A stretch of DNA of 10,875 nt from Geodermatophilaceae bacterium (GTDB lineage Bacteria; Actinomycetota; Actinomycetes; Mycobacteriales; Geodermatophilaceae), in assembly GCA_013812385.1 (NCBI GenBank), contig JACCTM010000171.1:1-10875 (forward strand). The letters run 5' to 3'. Shown here piece after piece: positions 8,068 through 10,875 of the stretch; the stretch's first letter is position 1; every line of letters begins with the position of its first letter. Position numbers and translations under genes: made by a program. Below the pieces are notes generated by a model, which made no database searches, was not told the origin of the DNA, and saw only the letters and a list, made by a program, of their open reading frames with translations.

Positions 8068-9198
8068 ATGCAACATGCGCTCGACGAGGTGTCGATCCGC
8101 CGAGTCCCGAAGGTCCTGCTGCACGATCACCTGGACGGTGGTGTGCGTCCGGCGACGGTTGCCGACCTCGCGGCCCAGGTCGGGTACCCGGACCTCCCGA
8201 CCAGCGACCCGGCCGAACTCGCGGCCTGGTTCCGTGACGCCGCTGGCTCCGGTTCGTTGGAGCGGTATCTGGAGACTTTTGTCCATACCGTCGGGGTGAT
8301 GCAGACCCGGCAGGCACTGAAGAGAGTCGCGGGCGAATGTGCTGTGGACCTCACCCGGGACGGTGTGGTCTATGCAGAGGTGCGATTCGCCCCGGAACTG
8401 CATGTCGACCGGGGTCTGGAACTCACCGACGTTGTGGAGGCCGTGCTGGCCGGCTTTGCCGCCGGAGCGGCGGAAGCCGCGACAGCCGCCGATACTTCCG
8501 GAGGGGGCGATGGGCATCGGATCCGGATCGGTGTGCTGCTGACCGCGATGCGCCATGCTGCCCGGTCACGCGAGATCGCGGAGCTGGCCATCACCTACCG
8601 CGACCGCGGTGTCGTCGGGTTCGATATCGCGGGGGCGGAGGCCGGATTTCCGCCCACCCGGCATCTCGATGCCTTCGAATACATGCGCCGGGAGAACGGT
8701 CACTTCACGATCCACGCGGGAGAGGCCTTCGGGCTGCCCTCGATCTGGGAGGCCCTGCAGTGGTGCGGGGCGGACCGTCTCGGTCACGGCGTACGGATCG
8801 TCGACGACATCACCGTCGACGACGACGGTACGGCGACGCTGGGCCGGCTGGCCGCCTATGTACGCGACAAGCGCATTCCCTTGGAGATGTGCCCGTCCTC
8901 CAACGTGCAGACCGGTGCGGCCGCCAGCATCGCCGAACACCCGATGGGGTTGTTGCGTCGCTTGGGATTTCGGGTCACGGTCAACACCGACAACCGGCTG
9001 ATGAGCGACTGCAGTATGACCTCGGAGATGCTGGCACTCGTGGATGCGTTCGGCTACGACTGGCAGGATCTGCAGTGGTTGACCGTCAACGCGATGAAGT
9101 CAGCCTTTCTGCCCTTCGACGAGCGATTACGCCTGATCAACGACGTGATCAAGCCCGCGTACGCCGCTCTGATCGAGAGTCCCGCCTCGTCAGGCTGA
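8068..9198 (+). CDS. add: Adenosine deaminase
   Basis: Zinc-dependent deamination of adenosine and deoxyadenosine to inosine and deoxyinosine, cytoplasmic, in purine salvage. From ATG 8068 it has 376 residues. Metal and catalytic residues are in order: HDHLDGG with His19 and His21, YAEVRFAPELH (102-112), GFDIAGAE (184-191), HAGE with zinc ligand His216 and catalytic Glu219, GHGVR with His240, CPSSNVQTG (275-283), and NTDNRLMS with Asp308 as the last zinc ligand. The NTDN form rather than NTDDP is, as I recall, common in actinobacterial enzymes. In-frame GTG codons at 8059 and 7999 would extend it, but the family alignment and the putative -10 box favour 8068. By function it belongs with the importer, cdd and deoA. 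The 3' end overlaps the convergent membrane-protein gene by nine bases. Confidence 0.95.
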   Translation: MQHALDEVSIRRVPKVLLHDHLDGGVRPATVADLAAQVGYPDLPTSDPAELAAWFRDAAGSGSLERYLETFVHTVGVMQTRQALKRVAGECAVDLTRDGVVYAEVRFAPELHVDRGLELTDVVEAVLAGFAAGAAEAATAADTSGGGDGHRIRIGVLLTAMRHAARSREIAELAITYRDRGVVGFDIAGAEAGFPPTRHLDAFEYMRRENGHFTIHAGEAFGLPSIWEALQWCGADRLGHGVRIVDDITVDDDGTATLGRLAAYVRDKRIPLEMCPSSNVQTGAAASIAEHPMGLLRRLGFRVTVNTDNRLMSDCSMTSEMLALVDAFGYDWQDLQWLTVNAMKSAFLPFDERLRLINDVIKPAYAALIESPASSG

Positions 9199-9618
9199 GT
9201 TGGCCATGCCGGATGGCGGTGGCCCCGCTAGTTGACTCCACTGCTCCACCGAAGACGTGAGCAGCAGTGCGACGATGGCGAAACCGGCCACGGCGGCACC
9301 TAGGAGCACGGCAGCCAGCGGGGTGAAGCCGAGGCTGATCTGTATCCCGATCAGCAGCAGGCCAGCGGCCCCTCCGGCTAGCGCCAGCAGATGATAGTAA
9401 GAGCTGACTGCGGCCAGGGTCGCTCCGGTCAGCATCATAAACGTCACCACCGCGAGCATCACGATGACACCCATGCCATTGGACGTGGTCCCGAAGCTCT
9501 CGGCCAGCGCCCAGCTGACCACGGCCAGGAGGCCGACTAGCACCGCCATCAGGTAGCCGAGCACGATCGCGACCACCAGCTGGCTCGGCCGCGACTGCCG
9601 CCGGATCGGTTCAGTCAT
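9190..9618 (-). CDS. Small four-helix membrane protein of unknown function
   Basis: I do not recognise a family. The 142-residue product starts MTEPIRRQSR, a basic N-terminus that would stay in the cytoplasm. Four hydrophobic segments follow, near residues 13-38, 49-71, 76-94 and 98-121, then a short polar tail with a PPP stretch. No conserved polar or catalytic motif stands out inside the helices. The ATG overlaps the end of the upstream gene by eight bases (ATGACTGA) and there is no strong ribosome-binding site, so translation is probably coupled to that gene. Its last nine bases overlap the convergent end of add. Codon use resembles the neighbours, which supports a real gene. Confidence 0.72.
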   Translation of the reverse strand: MTEPIRRQSRPSQLVVAIVLGYLMAVLVGLLAVVSWALAESFGTTSNGMGVIVMLAVVTFMMLTGATLAAVSSYYHLLALAGGAAGLLLIGIQISLGFTPLAAVLLGAAVAGFAIVALLLTSSVEQWSQLAGPPPSGMANSA

Positions 9619-10875
9619 GCCAGCGGACGGCGCCGCTCACCTTTTCCGCGACCTCGTCCCAGGCGGAGGCCATCGCGGCGGTGTCGGCGGGGGCCAAGGA
9701 CTTTCCCACTCCGCGTTGACTTTCGACCAGGGCGCGGCCTAGCGGAGTCGTCGGCCGGATGAGTTCGTCGACGCTGTCCAAGTCGGCGTACTCCGCGACG
9801 TCGAGCACGCCGTCGAAGGAATGCGCCAGGCGCGAGTAGTCGAAGACGTCGGTGCTGTCACCGCGGCTGAACAGCTCAGAGATCTCGGCGAGGTCATAGC
9901 GGTCCTCTTCGGCCGGCAGCGCAGGGACGTCACTGTCCACCACATCGGGCCAGGTCGCGATGTCGCGCAGGTCATGTGGGTTCTTGCTACGGATGAAGGC
10001 ACCGAGCCCGTCGGCCGAGCGAAAGAGATAGACGGTCTGCTTTCTGCCGAGGAAGCGCGGCGCATCCTCGACGTAGCAGCGCAGGGTCAGCCCGCTGCCC
10101 TCGGGAAGGGTGAGCTCCACTGGGAGGATGCCCACCGATTCCCAGAACTCGGTCGCCTCGTCGACCTCGTCGGCATCGGCTTCCCATGCCGTGCTTGGCA
10201 ATTGAATGACGGCGGTACCGGTGACCGGTTCCTCGATGAGGACGTCGTCGTCATCGCTCTCGAGGGCGTGGCGGTCGGCATCCTCCACTTCCCGCCCGAG
10301 CTTGGCGGCCGCCGCGCGGCGTTTGACGCGTTCCTCGGCGACCTTTCCGGTCTGCTGCGCCTCCCGGGCCACCAACTCCTTCTCCTCGGCCTCGAGAACC
10401 GAGACGTCGACCTTCGGCCAGCGGATCCGCTTGCCGAGCCGGGTGAGCACCGTCTCCCAGTGTTCGTCGACGGCCCTGCCGACCTGGTTCCAGGAGTTCT
10501 CGCCCTCGCGGCCGACGAAGGCATCGGCTCCCATGGACAGCAGCGCGATCTCGGGTACCTGCTCGAGGTCGCGGACGATCCGGGTCGCCGCGCAGCACTC
10601 GGCGATCCGGCTGACGATGTCGATGGTGTCGGCGACCTCGCCCACCGACCAGCGGTCCGGATTCTCGGTGACCAACTCGTACATGCCGTCGAGGTCGTAG
10701 CGATGGTCGTCGTCCGGCGTCAGGTCCCGAGCGGGAAGTGTGGCCACCACCGGCCACACCGGATGGTCGTCCAGGTCGTGCTCGGTGGCCGTGCGGGCAT
10801 AGGCGGCCAACTCGCGCTCGGACTTGAATACGTGCAGTCGCCCCTCGGCGCCGAGGAAGGCCTGCCACTGCTCGC
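9611..10875 (-). CDS. Large acidic protein of unknown function with an internal duplication (5' end outside window)
   Basis: The frame is open to the right edge, so the start is outside the window; a TTG at 10808-10810 is in frame but homologous sequence continues upstream of it. About 420 residues are visible. No catalytic motif, signal peptide or membrane segment is seen. Numbering from the TTG, unit 1 (about -17 to 131) reads FLG, VFKS, LAAYAR, HDLDDHPVWPVV, YDL, then AVDEHWETV and IRW. Unit 2 (about 252 to 397) repeats this as FLG, LFRS, LGAFIR, HDLRDIATWPDVV, YDL, then ASAWDEV and VRW. Between them, 138-196 is a highly charged, probably helical or coiled-coil stretch rich in Glu, Lys, Arg and Ala, followed by an acidic run (ESDDDD). 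From memory, actinobacterial relatives are sometimes labelled 'primosomal protein'; nothing here supports a replication role. It is probably co-transcribed with the small membrane protein. Confidence 0.8.
   Translation of the reverse strand, partial: EQWQAFLGAEGRLHVFKSERELAAYARTATEHDLDDHPVWPVVATLPARDLTPDDDHRYDLDGMYELVTENPDRWSVGEVADTIDIVSRIAECCAATRIVRDLEQVPEIALLSMGADAFVGREGENSWNQVGRAVDEHWETVLTRLGKRIRWPKVDVSVLEAEEKELVAREAQQTGKVAEERVKRRAAAAKLGREVEDADRHALESDDDDVLIEEPVTGTAVIQLPSTAWEADADEVDEATEFWESVGILPVELTLPEGSGLTLRCYVEDAPRFLGRKQTVYLFRSADGLGAFIRSKNPHDLRDIATWPDVVDSDVPALPAEEDRYDLAEISELFSRGDSTDVFDYSRLAHSFDGVLDVAEYADLDSVDELIRPTTPLGRALVESQRGVGKSLAPADTAAMASAWDEVAEKVSGAVRWHD

Noticed and set aside
6442..8556. 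A 704-codon open frame on the - strand taken as one large protein.
   Set aside because: Only the middle part (about 7294-7974) resembles a protein family. The rest is antisense to the exporter permease and to the 5' part of add. I kept the hydrolase remnant alone.
8337..9260. A 307-codon + strand open frame inside add in another frame.
   Set aside because: Arg-rich shadow of the adenosine deaminase gene with no recognisable domain.

Overview
The window is dense, GC-rich DNA with GTG and ATG starts, 1-8 bp overlaps between genes and protein sequences typical of Actinomycetota. Nothing in it fixes the family or genus. No RNA gene, CRISPR array, insertion sequence or prophage gene was seen. It reads as a chromosomal nucleoside uptake and salvage locus.

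Bases 1-5343 look like one operon on the + strand. It holds the 3' part of a two-domain nucleoside-type ABC ATPase, two membrane permeases, a cytidine deaminase (cdd) and a thymidine/pyrimidine-nucleoside phosphorylase (deoA). Every junction overlaps or abuts. The substrate-binding lipoprotein of the importer is not here and would be expected just left of the window. Imported cytidine or deoxycytidine is deaminated by Cdd. The phosphorylase then cleaves the product to a free base and a sugar-1-phosphate, so the cell gains carbon and bases.

After a 190-bp gap, bases 5534-7293 encode a two-gene ABC-2 type exporter (ATPase and permease, DrrAB-like). Facing it on the - strand is an alpha/beta-hydrolase gene (about 7294-7974) that looks broken: the stretch that should carry the catalytic Asp is missing and the reading frame has no stop where the protein should end. 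Divergent from the hydrolase is add (adenosine deaminase, 8068-9198), which belongs by function with the importer, cdd and deoA. A TANNNT box seven bases upstream suggests a leaderless mRNA.

On the - strand, converging on add, are a small four-helix membrane protein of unknown function (9190-9618) and a large acidic protein of unknown function that runs off the right edge (9611-10875). The two overlap by 8 bp and are probably co-transcribed. The large protein has an internal duplication of about 130-150 residues separated by a charged helical linker.

No wholly new system is evident. The points most worth following are the decayed hydrolase, a hairpin covering the deoA ribosome-binding site, the duplicated uncharacterised protein, and the exporter placed inside a nucleoside salvage cluster.
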